A stretch of DNA of 64,000 bases from Scylla paramamosain (lineage: Eukaryota; Arthropoda; Malacostraca; Decapoda; Portunidae), in the NCBI RefSeq assembly GCF_035594125.1, contig NC_087176.1:20455091-20519090 (forward strand). The letters are read 5' to 3'. The stretch's first letter is position 1, and the number at the start of each line of letters is the position of its first letter. Shown here piece by piece: positions 43,426 through 56,209 of the stretch. A program made the position numbers and the translations under genes. The notes below the pieces were generated by a model. The model did not search any database. It was not told the DNA's origin and saw only the letters and a list, made by a program, of their open reading frames with translations.

Positions 43426-43590
43426 TTGCTCTAGGTCGTGGAGGATACCAAACCGTAGGCTAGTTCACCAGGATGGTCAGTGAAGGGAGAGGAAAGCCAA
43501 AGCTGGTGGTGAACACTGAAGTCTCCAAGAATGGAGATCTCTGCAAAAGGGAAGAGGGTCAGAATGTGCTCCACTTTGGAAGTTAAGTAG

Positions 43591-44052
43591 TCAATTTCTT
43601 ATAGAGTAGTTTGGTGAAAGGTATACAGCACAGACAAATTTAGTTTGAGAGTGACTCTGTAGTCGTAGCCAGATGGTGGAAAACTCGGAAGATTCAAGAG
43701 TGTGGGCACGAGAGCAGGTTAAGTCATTGTGCACATAAACGCAACATCCAGCTTTGGATCGAAAATGAGGATAGAGAAAGTAGGAGGGAACAGAAAAGGG
43801 GCTACTGTCAGTTGCCTCAGACACCTGAGTTTCAGTGAGGAAAAGAAGATAAGGTTTAGAAGAGGAGAGGTGGTGTTCTACAGATTGAAAATTAGATCTT
43901 AGACCGCGAATGTTGCAGAAGTTAATGAAGAAAAAGTTGAGGAGGGGGGTGTCAAGACACTTAGGGTCGTTGACAGAAAGGCAGTCCGACCTGAGGACAT
44001 TTATGGTCCCCTCCCCAGATGGGGACTCTGAGGGTGGTGTAGGAGTCGCCAT
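43591..44052 (-). pseudogene. LINE B endonuclease N-part (nested copy)
   Basis: MATPTPPSESPSGEGTINVL start, FINFCNIRGLRSNFQSVEHH, FLTETQVSEATDSSPFSV, RSKAGCCVYVHNDLTCSRAH. Almost identical to the plus-strand copy at 33546. A frameshift near 43600 separates it from the GDFN block (about 43500-43560). Confidence 0.88.
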
Positions 44053-45149
44053 GATGATTTTGAAATTTTTGAGGGAAGGATGTGTGTGTTATTAGGTGCT
44101 TGTAGTTTTGTGTGGAGGAAGAGAGTTGTCTTTAGAGGGCAGGCTGTGACTGCCCCCTTGTGTTGTGAGACACAAAGGGAAATGTTCAGTGAGGTCACAG
44201 CTGGGTTTAATGATAAGTTCACAGCACCCCCTGAACAGTGCTTTAGACCTCACTGGGAGTAATTATCATTACTTGATTGTTACTTGATTGTTACTTGATT
44301 GTTACTTGATCTGGTCACATAGCTCTTCTAAAATCCAGCTCTTCCAGCAGTTTCTTGATTTCTTGACTATTTACTTGTATCTCCTGTATTCCCTCATTCT
44401 GTGATACTATTTTCAATATCATAAAATCAGTTTCCTTTGTAAATACAGACTGAAAACTCTCATTCATTAGGTCACTCATCTCAGTAGTTTCATAAATTCT
44501 TCCTTCTCTTCTTAATTTTTTTATGTCATCCCTGTTTCATTTTCCCATTTATGTAGCTGTAAAAGAGTTTGGGCTCTTCCTTGCATTTTCTAATTATCTC
44601 ACTTTCAAAATTTCTTTCTTCTTTTCTTCTTATTATACCATATTCATTCCTTGCCTTTCTGTATTCTCCCCTAGTATTTGTGTTCAGTTTTCTCATAATT
44701 TTCCTCCATGCCCTGTCCTTTTTCTTTTTTGCTTCTACTCACCTGCCATTATACCATTCATGCTTCCAAATTTTCACTTTATAACTTTGCACAAACTGTT
44801 GCACCCTGTCTCTATACTTGCTCAAATGTATCTCATATTTTTCTTGCACTACTTTACCTTTAAATAGCTCTTTCCAGTTCTTTTTTCCATAAATTTTATT
44901 AGGTTCTGCAAAGTTTGCCTTGGCATAGTTCTGTCTCCCATTTCTAAATTGTTCATTCCTGTGCAGCACTTTTTCCTACTACGGTACTATTTCTATTGTC
45001 ACATGATCATTTCTTTCCAGTGGACTCAATGAATACTTGGTCTACTTTCTGGGATTTTTGTAGACACTAAGTCCAGCTGTGATGGTTCTTCTCTGTATCT
45101 TGTAGGTTCATTCACCCACTGTCTGATTGTATTGACCATCATGGTATGC

Positions 45150-46105
45150 ATGGTATGTTGATGATACCACCCTGCACTTTTCTACGTCTTTTTGTAGACA
45201 TCCAACCCTTCAGAAAGTAAACAGTTCACACAGGGATGCCACAGAACACCTGACTTCTGATGTCTCTAGAATTTTTGATTGGGGTAGAGCAAACTTGGTA
45301 TTGTTCAATACCTCAAAAACTCAATTCCTCCATCTATCAACTCAACACAACATTCCAGACAACTATCCCCTCTTCTTCATTGACACTCAACTGTTCCCCT
45401 CTTCTACACTGAACATCCTCGGTCTGTCCTTTACTTATAATCTAAACTGGAAACTTCACATATCATCTCTAGCTAAATCATCTTTTATGAAGTTAAGTGT
45501 TCTGAGACATCTCCGCCAGTTTTTCTCACCCGCCCCAGCTGCTAACTCTGTGGAAGGGCCTTATCTGTCTGTGTATGGAGTATATTTCACATGTCTGGGA
45601 GGGTTCCACTCATACCACTCTTCTAGACAGGGTAGAATCAAAAGCTCTTCATCTCATCAACTCTCCTGTAACTAACTGTTTTCATTCTCTTTCTCATTGC
45701 TGTAATGTTGCATCTCTTGTTATCTTCTATCACTATTTTCATGCTAACTGCTCTTCTGATCTTGCTAACTGCATGTCTCCCTCCTACCATGGCCTCGCTG
45801 CACAAGACTCTCTTCTTTCTCTCACCCCTACTTTGTCCACCTCTCTACTGCAAGAGTTAACCAGTATTCTCAGTCAGTCATTCATCCCTTTCTCTGATAA
45901 ACTCTGGAACTCCCTGCCTACTTCTGTATTTCCACCTTCCTATGACCTGAACTCCTTCAAGAGGAAGGTTTCAAGACACCTATCCTTCAATTCTTGACTA
46001 CCACTTCTGACCATATTTGGGGACTGGCATCTCAGTGGGCTTTTCTTTTACTGGATTTTTGTTGCCCTTGGCTGGTGTCCCTCCTACATAAAAAAAATAA
46101 ATAAA
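45150..46105 (+). mobile_element. LINE B, 5'-truncated plus-strand copy nested in LINE A
   Basis: Starts with [11 protein letters not shown] (inside the YADD motif) and runs in three frames through [24 protein letters not shown]-region remnants and [20 protein letters not shown] to FKRKVSRHLSFNS at about 45995. The trailer TTGCCCTTGGCTGGTGTCCC, then CTACATAAAAAAAATAAAT ends at about 46105. The LINE A endonuclease continues on both sides. Confidence 0.88.
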
Positions 46106-46674
46106 TAAGTAAATATATAAAAAAAATAAGTTCTTCACTCCATGACCTGACATTTTCTTTCACTTCCATCTCCTCCAGTTTAATTCCTTTAGTGTTGAAG
46201 CTGCCTACTAAGAGCACTTTGTTACTTTTTCTTATCATTTCCTCTGTGCTATTTCTTGTTTCTAGTTTAATAGTTTCATATCTATTGGTCTCCCATGCAT
46301 TAGTTTTCGGTGGTATGTACATCACAGTAACTTTCCTTTTTTTCACTTCATTTGATCCTAATCACAACACTCAAAGTTTCTGCCATTTCATCACCATATT
46401 CAACTTCATCAACAACAATATCCTCTTTTACCAATATCATTGCTCCTGCTCCTCCCTTTCCTTTTCTATCTCTCCTCCATGCACTATAACCTTCCTTTGC
46501 AAATCCCAACTCTATTTCCTCTTTTAGTTTGTTTTCCATTAAACATACCACATCTGATTTATTGTTCTTTAGGTATTCTTTAAGTTCCAATAGGCTCAAC
46601 ACCAAACCATCTATATTAGTATACATAATCTTTAAACTTCTGCCTGGTGATCTTGTGTGGCATCTTTGTGGCAC
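46106..46674 (-). pseudogene. LINE A endonuclease remnant (minus-strand copy)
   Basis: SLKIMYTNIDGLVLSLLELK, DVVCLMENKLKEEIELGFA, RKGKGGAGAMILVKEDIV, then in a second frame VTVMYIPPKTNAWETNRYET and NKVLLVGSFNTKGIKLEEME. The GDFN box is changed to GSFN and the metal-binding Glu block reads MENK, so it is inactive or degraded. Confidence 0.8.
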
Positions 46675-46779
46675 CTTTTCTTCACTTTCATGTCCAGAAC
46701 TTTCAAAATGAATCTCCTCGCTTGTTCTTGTGTTCTCTCCTTGTTTTTTGACTGGGCCTCTACTCTCAACTCTTTCAGT

Positions 46780-47284
46780 TTACTTCTCTCTCCTTTGTTC
46801 ATGTCTCATTTTTATCCACATTTCCTTCATTTCTTCTACTTTTACCAATTTTCCTGTTCTTTGCAAGACATGTTTTGCTGCTGTTTGTGACATGAATCTT
46901 ATTTTCATTGGTCTTGTTCCATTTTTGTTGTACTTTTTCAATCCTGTAAACCTCTTCAATTTGTTCAACTATCTCCTCTCCTTCCTCTGCCATTTCTGCT
47001 ATAATCTCCTTAACCCTTTTTGCCTCTTTTTTTTCTCTGTAGCTATTTTCATGAGTAGGTTCTCCTTGGCCTCAAATACCATCACATTCATCTTTCTCTG
47101 TACCATGTCTCTCACAAGATTACTTTTTTCCTTTATTATCTTAATCACTTGCTTTTCCATGTCCTTATTGTGTTCCTGTTGCTGTTGCCTTATTATCTCC
47201 TCCATATCTGCCTTTTGTTGTTGTTCTCTCTCTTCTTTTCAACTTTTGACTTCTGCTGTCACTACCCTTTCACTTTCCCATCCT

Positions 47285-47375
<91 letters not shown>

Positions 47376-47700
47376 GTAAAGCTTTCTTTAACACCTTGTT
47401 CTCTTCCTTGAGTTTTTTTATTTCTTTATAGTACTTCTTGTTTAAGTCACTATTTTTGTCACCTCTTCTCTAAGTTCTTTGTTTTCCTTTCTTTTTCCAT
47501 CTTCTTCTTCATCTCTATTATATCACTGGATATCTTTTTTACATTGTCACCACCCACCTCCCTCTCTCTTCCTTTCATATCTTTATTATCACTGCTAAGT
47601 GACGTATTTCTTTTTGTATTTTGACATTTTCTTCAATTTTCCACATTCGTTTATTTGTATGAGCTACACTGAGGTCTTCTTCCTTGAAACCCTCAAAAAT
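46780..47700 (-). pseudogene. LINE A ORF1 remnant with internal (CT)n
   Basis: Minus-strand frames show long Lys/Glu/Gln-rich coiled-coil segments (MEEIIRQQQQEHNKDMEKQV, IKIIKEKSNLVRDMVQRKMN, VMVFEAKENLLMK), matching the 14.4-kb ORF1 copy at the NLVR-x-x-V-x-x-K-x-x-VM-x-F block. A (CT)n tract at 47289-47372 (RE codons) splits the N-terminal part. Confidence 0.72.
47289..47372. repeat. (CT)n microsatellite within LINE A ORF1
   Basis: About 42 units. Confidence 0.95.
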
Positions 47701-47941
47701 ATTTGCCATGTCCACTGACATCTTCCTTCTTGATATTCCCTGGTAAGATAATGTTTACCTCTACACTACTCTCCCAATCACCTTTTCGGCCACTTCCCAA
47801 TTTACACTTCACTTCCCCTGCACTCACACATCACACAATTCCCTATTATGGAGACAGGACTCAAGCTCAGCTCCCCTGTACAACCAAAACCTAGTTAACT
47901 CCTTGGAGCTGCTGTGGATGTGTCCAATTAGCTGGGCGGCA

Positions 47942-48004
<63 letters not shown>
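47942..48004. repeat. (GT)n microsatellite
   Basis: About 31 units just before the mariner-like element. Confidence 0.95.
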
Positions 48005-48008
<4 letters not shown>

Positions 48009-48015
48009 AACAATA

Positions 48016-48839
48016 CAGGGTGTCCCATAAATTAAGGTACATACCTTGGGATATGATAGTTCAAGTAATCCTGGGTCAAAAATACTCTATACACACACAT
48101 GCTGTTTGCTTTATTTTGTGAAAAATTAACATGTAAGTTGTGTGTTGTGGGAGCTGCTTGCCTGGGATCAGTTTCCTGATGATGGATAGGTCATGGAGGC
48201 CCACAGGAATGGCCAGCAAGATCCCCTCACCTAACACCAACGGATTTCTTTCCTTTGGGGACTCATGAAATCCTTGGTGTACAAGAACAAATCATGTTAC
48301 AGAGAGGAGCTGATTCACCCCACTGAGGAAGCAGCAGAGCAGATAAGGAATGACAGGAGAGAAATGATGCACTTAGGCAGTCACTTGATTGACAAGGCTT
48401 ACCATTTAAATGTCAAGATGATGACTGTCAAAGGGGATGACATTTGCAGTGAATTGCCATGTATGTTTTAAAAAGCAGCACTGAATAACCACTGTATTGC
48501 TGTGTTACCTGCACATTTTCTTCAGACACATACAAAAATTTAATCTGTCATTTGCTATTTCCTGTAAGGATTTGACTGCATACGTTGAACACAAAAAATT
48601 ATCACTTCATGCTGTGCAGCACCATGTGAGTACGTAATGAGCCACGTAATGAGCCAAGGAGGGAGGAAAGAGACGGAGGCACACCCAGGCAAGCAGCTCC
48701 CGCAATTCACAACTTAGCTACGCATTAATTTCTCACAAAATAAAGCAAAACACAGCATATGTGTATAGAGTATTTTCAATTTAGAATTACTTGAACTATC
48801 AAATCCCAAAGTGTGTACCTAAACTTGGAGGACACCATG
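48016..48839. mobile_element. Mariner-like element with ~150-bp inverted termini
   Basis: Left end CAGGGTGTCCCATAAATTAA and right end (reversed) CATGGTGTCCTCCAAGTTTA; TA flanks at 48014-48015 and 48840-48841. Inverted similarity continues about 150 bp (TGATAGTTCAAGTAAT; ATACTCTATACACA; GGGAGCTGCTTGCCTGG). The 824-bp body keeps a transposase C-terminal remnant. Confidence 0.85.
48180..48475 (+). pseudogene. Mariner-like transposase C-terminal remnant
   Basis: Pieces across frames: WRPTGMASKIPSPNTNGF, FLSFGDS / LWGLMKSLVYKNKSC and EELIHPTEEAAEQIRND. They resemble the WP-x-RSPDL-x-P-x-DFFLWG-x-L-K-x-x-VY-x-x block of mariner-type transposases that precedes the third acidic residue. Degraded. 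Confidence 0.6.
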
Positions 48840-48999
48840 TAAAAACTAAGAAAAACACAACAATCTACTACTAAAACACAGGGCATTATAAGCTTAATTC
48901 CTATACAGTTATTTCCAATAGTCAGGATAAAGTCACTGATCACATAAGGTAAGACTAGATCCACATGCATACATATGCAGGCACACTATATGTACACAC

Positions 49000-49210
49000 C
49001 AGCATATGTATGGAACTGGTACAATCTGTCCTGGGAGTCCACATACATTCCTGTCTTGGTCACTTCAGATGCCCCTCTTCCAGTAACGTAGACAGTGGCA
49101 TTCATGGGGCCAACCAGCTTAGCCTTGGAGCGACAAGTAACCTTCTCCCTTGTCAGTGTGTCTCCAGGTTCTCGTCCACTGTATCACAGGGGATGCCTCC
49201 AACAAAGGCC
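49000..49210 (-). CDS. PKHD1L1: PKHD1L1-like exon 3 (rest of IPT 2), one-base frame break
   Basis: The acceptor is CATAACAG and the donor GTGTGT. It begins AFVGGIPCDTVDEN, the conserved IGGxPC strand of the second IPT. It then runs into a stop unless one C is added near 49166, after which the frame continues GDTLTREKVTCRSKAK, NATVYVTGRG and ends YQFHTYAG, aligning with the family's x-x-FQTYAE. With that base the exon ends in phase 1, exactly what exon 4 requires, which supports an indel over chance. Confidence 0.8.
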
Positions 49211-49314
49211 CTGTTATGGGAGTTAAGGATGTGAGGTAAGGCTACAGCTTGAAATGTGCAATCCCTAATATCTCAGTGCCTTTTCTTTATTAACTGGCTC
49301 TAATGGTGTTGGAA

Positions 49315-49665
49315 GCTCCCCTGATTGAAATGATAGTTTAAAAGGCTTTAGTGGATGTTATCAGGGTTTTCAAGGGCATTTTCATGATTCAAGTAATGGT
49401 TTAATAAGGTCAGTAATAGTTCAACAGACTTTAATGGATGTTACCAGGTTTTTCAAGGGTGTTTGCATGATCAAGTAATGGTTTGATAAGGCTAGTGACA
49501 GTTTAACAGGTTTTAGTGGATGCTGTCAGGGTTTGCAAGGATGTTTTTGTGATTCAAATAATGGTTTAAAAGGGTTAATGATACTTTAACAGGTTTTAGC
49601 AGATGTTCTTATGGTTTGCAAGGGTGTTTTCATGATTCCAGTAACATATTAAGGAAGGACAGTGA
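49315..49665. repeat. Dispersed intronic minisatellite, copy 5 (82-83-bp units)
   Basis: TTTAGTGGATGTTATCAGGG-type words at 49347, 49430, 49512 and 49595, each followed by TTTTCAAGGG/TTTGCAAGG and GATTCAAGTAATGGTTTAA. Confidence 0.88.
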
Positions 49666-49703
49666 CTAATACTAAACTAAAAACTCCACAACACAACACA
49701 TAC

Positions 49704-49867
49704 TTGGTAAGAACACTCCCACTCTTAGCTTCACTGGAGACAGGATTAGTGTAGTCAAGCTTGTAGTGTTTGCTGGTGTGGAAATTGCCGTGAAGATCCA
49801 AAACAGAACCTGGCAGTGACCAACGAGGAGCTACTGTCTCAATATTAGGTGACCTTGCCCAGCCATA
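49704..49867 (-). CDS. PKHD1L1: PKHD1L1-like exon 2 (start of IPT 2)
   Basis: The acceptor CTCCTTAG and donor GTATGT flank an open frame starting YGWARSPNIETVAPRWSLPG. It continues with GSVLDLHGNFHT and ends in phase 2 (..SGSVLTK). SPNIETVAPRWSLPGSVLDLHG is the typical IPT opening (P-x-I-x-x-V-x-P ... G-x-x-L-x-L-x-G), matching the second IPT of fibrocystin-L. Phase 2 joins exon 3 perfectly. Confidence 0.78.
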
Positions 49868-50011
49868 CTAAGGAGACAGTGACACAATGCAGGAGATGAG
49901 AGAAATGTGTAGAACTGGGAAAGGGAGGAGATGTGTATGAGTGCAATACATGCTGTGGGTGCAAGGGGATGACCTCTAATGAATGGGAGAAGAGAATAGA
50001 GCGCTGATATG

Positions 50012-50171
<160 letters not shown>

Positions 50172-50213
50172 GACAGTCCACTAAGGCACAATATGCACAA
50201 TGCACACACTGAC

Positions 50214-50299
50214 CTGACCCTCTGATGTGCAAGGTCATGCTGCCCTGTCACTCAGCACATTGGGCCTTCTGCCAGTAATGGATGCCACCAAGGCTGTCC
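50214..50299 (-). CDS. PKHD1L1: PKHD1L1-like exon 1 of those found (start of IPT 1)
   Basis: The acceptor is a pyrimidine-rich stretch ending CCTCTCAG and the donor is GTCAGT. It encodes TALVASITGRRPNVLSDR and then, in another frame, MTLHIRGSG, the usual opening of an IPT repeat (strand, turn, GxG). One extra G in the run at about 50248-50250 would join the two frames. It ends in phase 1 while the next exon starts in phase 0, and the second half of IPT 1 is absent, so at least one exon between them was not found; the intron is filled by a 156-bp (GA)n tract. LINE A lies immediately upstream. Confidence 0.6.
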
Positions 50300-50398
50300 C
50301 TGAGAGGTCATAACAGGTCACATAAGAGGTGACATATAAGAAGTCATACAATTATGAACAAATTTACAAGTTTATAGTAAAAATTTTCAGATGTTTTT

Positions 50399-52200
<1,802 letters not shown>

Positions 52201-52387
52201 ACTCACACTCACTTACATACTGCTCATCTACCCTCCCTCCCTCCTTGTCTTCCTCCTCCTCCCTTTCTGCCATCTCTCCCATAACTCCTCTGCTTTTCCT
52301 TCCTTCTCCCTTGTCTCCATATCTCCACTTACCTCTTTCTCTTTCTCTTCTCTCTCCCTAACCCAGCCACTCTCTCTCTCTCTCTCT

Positions 52388-52389
<2 letters not shown>

Positions 52390-52468
<79 letters not shown>
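52390..52468. repeat. (CA)n microsatellite
   Basis: About 39 units, preceded by (CT)n; a CCACCACCACC tract follows at 52543-52573. Confidence 0.95.
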
Positions 52469-52470
<2 letters not shown>

Positions 52471-52573
52471 TTTTTCCATCTGGTTTCTTCTGCAACATGA
52501 AAACCACATCCTTCTGATATTAGTACTTAATTCTCCTCAGAGCCACCACCACCACCACCACCACCACCACCAC

Positions 52574-52965
52574 TGCCACAACCACTATCATTATTTTCAC
52601 CTTTATCTTTACTCAGGTGGTGTTGTTGTGGTCTCCAGGGGCATTTTCATGACTGACAATGCAAGGATTTTGCAAGAGAGAAAGAAAATGCCCCATGAGA
52701 ATTTTGGTGATCATCTGTATGGCCTTTGAAAATGTTTTTTTATGAGAAAGCAAAGCATTAAGAATACAAACAAGATAGAATTAAGCTAACACAGGAAGCT
52801 GGTAAGTTAGTTTGTTGTATACTAAATGCAAGGTCTTGTTTCTGGAAAGTTGTGCTTCAGGTTCAAACCAGTGACTGTCAAGATTAACACATCTTCCTCA
52901 TAAAACTTTTCCTACAGTGCAGTATACTATAATAGACACAAACACATACAAAAATAAATATTACT
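52574..52965. other. No recognised feature
   Basis: Unique-looking AT-rich sequence upstream of exon 1 on the gene strand. Confidence 0.35.
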
Positions 52966-53048
52966 ACTACTACTTTTCTCCTGTAAGAAGGCCACTGGCC
53001 AGGGGCAACAAAAATTTTGAATAAAAAAAGAAAAAAAAAAGCCCATTT
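52966..53048 (-). mobile_element. LINE B, extreme 3' fragment
   Basis: TTTTCTCCTGTAAGAAGGCC, ACTGGCCAGGGGCAACAAAA and A-rich CCCATTTTA: the trailer only. Confidence 0.75.
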
Positions 53049-53425
53049 TACTACTACTCCAGTAGTAGTAAAACTATATAGACTACAGACAAATGAGTAG
53101 TAAATACAACATTAAATCAATCCTTTAGGACCAAACCTAGGCATGTTAATACATCACTGGAATTCTGTCTGCTGCTAATCCCATCATACAGAATCCATTA
53201 GCTATTTGAGGTGGGTTCCCACGGCAGAGGCTTCACGCAGCAGCAGCACCACCACACAAGAAGCAGGCACACGCACCACACTCAGCCAGGAATGCACTTT
53301 CCAAGGCAACTGTGGATAATGAATAAAGAAAAAATAATAATTAGCCTTGAATTGATTTTCCAGAGCACCTGTGAACAGAGAAGAAATGAATAGAATAGTA
53401 AATACTTCACAATAGTAAATGTGGC
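53049..53425. other. No recognised gene; possible weak exon signal
   Basis: A minus-strand stretch at about 53200-53300 follows CATTATCCACAG and reads VHSWLSVVRVPASCVVVLLL, a hydrophobic run that could be mistaken for a signal peptide; no Met or donor supports it. Confidence 0.25.
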
Positions 53426-53429
53426 TACA

Positions 53430-54295
53430 TTTCAACATATTTTTTACCTGGCTGGTCTCACAAGAGAGAACCCCTTCAGGGCCAGTTCAGGGTCAGCTCA
53501 CCACCACTATCAAAATGACACCAAAGTCTGTACATGCTTATCTAACTGCCTGGCAAGTGTGCTATCAGCCCAAGACAAATAATAAATCTGACTAGCAGCA
53601 CAGCGTATATGTCACCAGCAAGAATCAAACAGATGTACACCTGAGAAGTTGGACAAACTGTACCTAAAACCATCAACAGAATTAGATTCAGGCACACTGT
53701 TAGCAAGAAAATTCCAGATTCTCATCACTCTGAGAAAAATGTGTGCCTGGCATCACAACAACTATAAGGAATGCTGACAGAAGTGGCTCAGATGAACAGG
53801 TCTGCTGCATTAACTGTATGGACGGCCTCTAGTGCTGACAGCAGTGGCCGAGGTGTACAAGTCTGTTGCATTAACTGTATGGATGGTCTCTAGTGCTGAC
53901 AGTAGTGGCTGAGATGAACAAGTCTGTTGCATTAACTGTATGGATGGTCTCTAGTGCTGATAGAAGTAGCTGAGATGAACAAGTCTGTTGCATTAACTGT
54001 ATGGATGGCCTCTAGTGCTGACACAAGGGGGCTGAGATGAACAGTGATTGGGGAGAGTCCATGAAAATATCTTCCAAATTTAATAATAAGATCAACCCAT
54101 AATAGTTTCTCCCTTTGAGTGAATAAAAGTTCAAGGCCTTGAAATGCTGAACGGAAGACATGTTCTCAAATCCTTGAATTCTTTTCGCCCCACTGTCTCT
54201 TAACTGACTCCAATAGTCTGAGGTGAGAGACACAACCAGAATTCCAGGCTGCAGAATAAGCATGACAGGCTTGAGAGAAACCACAGATGACGTTT
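53430..54295 (-). mobile_element. LINE D (CR1-like) RT C-terminal fragment
   Basis: Minus strand: MVSLKPVMLILQPGILVVSL, KRIQGFENMSSVQHFKALNF, YSLKGR, LILLLNLEDIFMDSP, then the 61-bp repeats, then MRIWNFLANSVPESNSVDGF and RYSLSNFSGVHL. This is the order ..LNLYSLKGRR...R-x-WN-x-LP..V..S-x-N-x-FK seen at the end of CR1-type RTs. Confidence 0.7.
53773..54045. repeat. 61-bp coding minisatellite inside LINE D
   Basis: GCTGACAG-type starts at 53773, 53834, 53895, 53956 and 54017, exact 61-bp spacing, each with TGTTGCATTAACTGTATGGA. The unit is not a multiple of three, so each copy shifts the RT frame. Confidence 0.93.
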
Positions 54296-54360
54296 ACTAG
54301 CCAATACCATCCCAGCCACCATCTAACTCACACCTAGCACAAGGAGGGATCTCAGAAGTA

Positions 54361-54363
<3 letters not shown>

Positions 54364-54448
<85 letters not shown>
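54364..54448. repeat. (GA)n microsatellite
   Basis: About 42 units. Confidence 0.96.
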
Positions 54449-54451
<3 letters not shown>

Positions 54452-54534
54452 ACAAAGAAAAGTTAATTACCAAACAAGACACAATACAAATTATACTCAG
54501 TAGAAAGAAGAATGAAAAATACCAAATTATATAT

Positions 54535-55440
54535 ATGTGGAAAATAATTATTGCTAACCAGACTGTCCCGCCCAAATCTGAACCCATGACATGCACTCAC
54601 TGCAAAGCACGATCAGGAAGGAATAAGCGTGGCCACCCCACCTCCCTTCAAACTGCCACACCAGTATCAGAAGCCTCCAGCACAGCAGTGTTGCAACAAG
54701 GGACACCCACCTGTTCACCTCCCTCCCGGCACACACCGTGACATGAAGGGCGTGAATACCAAACACTTACAGAGGAAGCTGGACAAATTCCTGGTCACAA
54801 TCCCCGCACTGTCAGGAAGCGAACACAACACTGGCCAAGGTTGTCTCTGTCACTGGACTTTCTTTCAAGACAAGCAGTTTTGTTGCTTTACGAATGGCGC
54901 CAGACTTGTTAGGCGTGTCCGATAATCTGGTACATGTAACAGTGCATGTTCCACTTGAGTTTGGTTGCGTGACACGCAGCACATGTCACACCTCCGATGT
55001 CACACCGCCTGTCGCCGCCTGCCGCTGCTGGTGTCATCTTCCTAGCTGTCTGCTCTTTGTTTACAAATGAAAGCCGAATTGCTGTGAACACTTTAAAGAT
55101 CTGTTTCAACCCTATATTTGACTAATCTTTTAACCAAGTCTTCAGCCATGTTCCTCTTCCTCTCTAGGGCTGCAATGATGCCCCTGCATCGTCACTTTTA
55201 TGCTCTGGGGGCTTCCTGTGAGCCAACCACAGGCTTGGTGGCTGCCCTGCCTCCTTCAGGAAGGCACAAGTGAGGCGGGTGACTGCAGGCTGTAGTGAGG
55301 GGTGTACGCCCCCCACCCCTCGCCAGCTGGGTCAGCAGGTCAAAGGTGTTGACGCCCAGGGCCAGCAGCGGAGACTGTTGGGCTGGCACCTGGCTGGCCA
55401 ATGGCCTTGTAGTGGCCAGCAACTGAATATATCTCGCTGG
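54535..55440. other. GC-richer block of unknown origin
   Basis: Markedly GC-richer than its surroundings. A plus-strand piece MKGVNTKHLQRKLDKFLVTI at about 54740-54800 resembles the end of a LINE RT (NTK-x-x-x-x-LDKFL). A minus-strand stretch GIIAALERKRNMAEDLVKRL at about 55110-55180 looks protein-like but is short. It could hold a promoter or first exon of a neighbouring gene. Confidence 0.3.
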
Positions 55441-55616
55441 GAAACACTTAAAACACTTTATTACGTTTACCTATAAATTCACACTTAATTATGATTCCAT
55501 AGAGAAAGACTGGCAGACATCACATATATAAATATAGTTTTTTTTTGGTCATGAACTTAAATCTATAATATTCTAAATACACATATATAAAACATAAACA
55601 GTTTAAATGCAATGAA

Positions 55617-55753
<137 letters not shown>

Positions 55754-55810
55754 AATAATAGAAATATAAACTTCCAAGTATAAATATTATATATACATAG
55801 TAACCGTAAT

Positions 55811-55823
55811 AGTAATAATGATA

Positions 55824-55854
<31 letters not shown>

Positions 55855-55883
55855 TAATAATAGTAATAATAATAATAATAATG

Positions 55884-55929
<46 letters not shown>

Positions 55930-55995
55930 TGACAATAATAAAAATAATAGTAATAATAAAAAAAAAAAATAATAATAATAATAATAATAATAATG

Positions 55996-56060
<65 letters not shown>
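55811..56060. repeat. (AAT)n trinucleotide tract
   Basis: About 250 bp of AAT with GAT, AGT and AAC interruptions and a poly(A) break. Confidence 0.95.
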
Positions 56061-56061
<1 letters not shown>

Positions 56062-56209
56062 TGGACAGAGAGTAAAGGTAATTACAATAATAAAAGGAAT
56101 ATTGAAGATTAATAATAATAATAGTGCATAAAAAGAGTAATTGGAGGGTAAATGCTTCTTAGATATATAATAATAATTGTGGGTAAAAAGTATAATTAGA
56201 GGATGAATA

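Larger units (their letters stand above)
41165..44278 (-). mobile_element. LINE B, near full-length copy nested in LINE A
   Basis: 3' end poly(T)/ATGTAGGAGGG at 41165; 5' end CACTGGGAGTAATTA at about 44249-44263. LINE A reads GWILKEC on one side and LEELDFRRAM..PD on the other, so the insertion split the RT between PD and GW with a loss of about 9 bp. Three-and-a-half copies of the 11-mer TTGATTGTTAC sit at the 5' junction (44273-44312). Confidence 0.9.
39605..47750 (-). mobile_element. LINE A, long minus-strand copy with two nested LINE B insertions
   Basis: The 3' end is the (GT)n at 39610-39650 plus the complement of CAACTAGGTAGACACG at about 39660. RT C-terminus at 39834-40046 (MKDLSYEERLEEMGLPTLQE), palm at 40446-40754 with LFVDDGKI in place of FADD, fingers at 40818-41160 (GWILKECREQ..., QFGFRKGRSC). 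Interrupted by LINE B at 41165-44280. RT N-terminus at 44290-44970 (SVFTKETDF; ELDFRRAM). Interrupted again by LINE B at 45150-46105. Endonuclease at 46106-46674 and ORF1 at 46780-47700. Many stops. Confidence 0.88.

Noticed and set aside
53200..53438. Signal-peptide exon of the host gene
   Set aside because: The hydrophobic run lacks an initiator Met in context and a donor site, and ends at a stop within 35 codons of the acceptor.
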